This document shows positions 4,845 through 5,875 of a stretch of 5,875 nucleotides of DNA, piece by piece; the first letter of the stretch is position 1, and each line of letters opens with the position of its first letter. This DNA comes from an uncultured Porphyromonas sp. Lineage in GTDB: Bacteria; Bacteroidota; Bacteroidia; Bacteroidales; Porphyromonadaceae. The position numbers were made by a program, and so were the translations under genes. Location: positions 1 to 5,875 of the forward strand of contig CALTVJ010000088.1 of NCBI GenBank assembly GCA_943912835.1, written 5' to 3'. The notes beneath the pieces are model-generated. The model was not told the DNA's origin. It saw only the letters and a program-made list of their open reading frames with translations, and made no database searches.

Positions 4845-5875
4845 ATGAGCTACAAAGTAAAAGCATATGGTGCCGTTTCTGCGACGGAAGATATGCAGAG
4901 ATTAGAAATCGAACGCAGAGATTTACGTCCTACTGATGTCGCTTTTGATGTACTCTACTGTGGCATCTGTCATAGCGATCTACACGCCATCAAAAATGAT
5001 TGGGGCAATGCGATGTACCCCTTAGTGCCTGGTCACGAGATTATAGGTCGTGTAAGTGCCGTGGGCGAACAAGTCACCAAATTTCAAATCGGGGACTTGG
5101 TAGGAGTTGGCTGTATCATTGGAAGTTGCCAACACTGTGAACACTGTCACGAAGGCGAGGAACAATTTTGCTCCGAAGGTATTACTTATTCGTTTAACTC
5201 TATAGACCCAATTTCGGGAGGAGGTCCAACAACTTATGGAGGGTTCTCCGAAAGCTATGTATGCGAAGACAAGTATGTCGTTGCTATGCCTAGCTTTAAG
5301 GATTTAGCAGCTGCAGCTCCCCTACTCTGTGCTGGGATTACAGTCTATTCTCCACTCAAACATTGGGGCATCACCAAGGGAAAACGTGTTGGGATATTGG
5401 GTATTGGTGGCTTAGGACACGTAGCGATACGCATAGCCAAAGCTATGGGCGCAGAAGTAACAGTCCTCAGTTCATCACAAGAAAAAGTTGAGGATGCCAA
5501 ACGCCTTGGAGCAGATCTTGCAGTACTAACGAGTGACAGAGTTCAAATGAAAAACTGTCCGAAACTGGACCTAATCATTGACACAGCATCAGGCAAGCAC
5601 GATGTAAATACTTACTTAAATCTGCTAGCAAAAGATGGAACCTTAGTTTTAGTTGGTCTACCTGCAGAACCATTAGACGTAAGAGCTCGCTTCTTGGTTA
5701 GAGGACGCAAAAGTTTCTCCGGCTCAAATATTGGAGGTATTGCCGAGACCGAAGAAATGTTACAATTCTGCTATAAACACAACATCACTGCTGACATAGA
5801 ACTATTACCTATCTCTAGGGCAAATGAAGCTATGGAACGTCTAGAGCATGGTGATGTCAAGTATCGTTTTGTTAT
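4845..5875 (+). CDS. Zinc-dependent NADP(H) alcohol dehydrogenase, YahK/cinnamyl-alcohol-dehydrogenase type (3' end outside window)
   Basis: The medium-chain dehydrogenase reads open for 343 codons to the window edge, ending KYRFV. Homologues such as E. coli YahK (about 349 residues) continue only about six more. Catalytic zinc ligands are C39 (CGICHSD), H64 (PGHE) and C162 (LLCAGITVY). The structural zinc cluster is C95, C98, C101 and C109. The Rossmann motif GIGGLG is at 186-191. After the second strand, SSSQEK (209-214) provides the Ser triplet and Lys typical of NADPH-preferring CAD-type enzymes, in place of an acidic NAD-binding residue. The likely reaction is reversible reduction of aldehydes to primary alcohols; the physiological substrate is unknown. 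The ATG at 4845 precedes the conserved MSYKVKAYGA start. It lies downstream of a terminator, so it is probably transcribed separately from the nusB operon. Confidence 0.93.
   Translation, partial: MSYKVKAYGAVSATEDMQRLEIERRDLRPTDVAFDVLYCGICHSDLHAIKNDWGNAMYPLVPGHEIIGRVSAVGEQVTKFQIGDLVGVGCIIGSCQHCEHCHEGEEQFCSEGITYSFNSIDPISGGGPTTYGGFSESYVCEDKYVVAMPSFKDLAAAAPLLCAGITVYSPLKHWGITKGKRVGILGIGGLGHVAIRIAKAMGAEVTVLSSSQEKVEDAKRLGADLAVLTSDRVQMKNCPKLDLIIDTASGKHDVNTYLNLLAKDGTLVLVGLPAEPLDVRARFLVRGRKSFSGSNIGGIAETEEMLQFCYKHNITADIELLPISRANEAMERLEHGDVKYRFV

Overview
The window looks like chromosomal core sequence from a Gram-negative member of the Bacteroidales, probably Porphyromonas or a close relative. Four things point there: promoters of the Bacteroidota type (TAnnTTTG, once with a TTTG exactly 19 bases upstream), a general lack of Shine-Dalgarno sequences, a NusB of about 350 residues instead of about 140, and the gene order nusB - yajC - ybbR-like - coaE. 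A Kdo-activating enzyme (KdsB) shows that the cell makes LPS. The genus is inferred from gene content and style, not from a database search.

Layout: positions 2-172 hold the last 56 codons of an unrecognised plus-strand gene. It converges on kdsB, which lies on the minus strand (266-1021). kdsB diverges from rpsO (1174-1443). rpsO has its own promoter, a structured leader of about 75 nt and a strong intrinsic terminator (1470-1506), so it appears to be a single-gene transcript. A second TATCTTTG promoter at 1580-1587 starts a tight co-directional run: nusB, yajC, a YbbR-repeat membrane protein, and coaE, whose ATG directly follows the ybbR stop. A 225-base intergenic stretch (4620-4844) follows. 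The window ends inside a zinc-dependent, probably NADP(H)-linked alcohol dehydrogenase of the YahK/CAD type, which lacks only about its last six residues.

Functionally the window is mostly housekeeping: translation (S15), rRNA transcription antitermination (NusB), the Sec translocon accessory YajC, an envelope-anchored YbbR protein, the last step of CoA synthesis (CoaE) and LPS Kdo activation (KdsB). I see no mobile element, CRISPR array, tRNA or rRNA gene.

The most interesting parts are non-coding. (1) Between coaE and adh there is a complete small-transcription-unit signature: a consensus promoter, an extended 5' hairpin, an A-rich linker and a terminator hairpin capped by a GGGA tetraloop. 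This predicts an sRNA of roughly 110 nt, or a terminated leader. (2) The rpsO leader can fold in two mutually exclusive ways and carries a stretch resembling the part of 16S rRNA near the S15 binding site, which suggests autoregulation by mimicry. Neither is proven by sequence reading alone.
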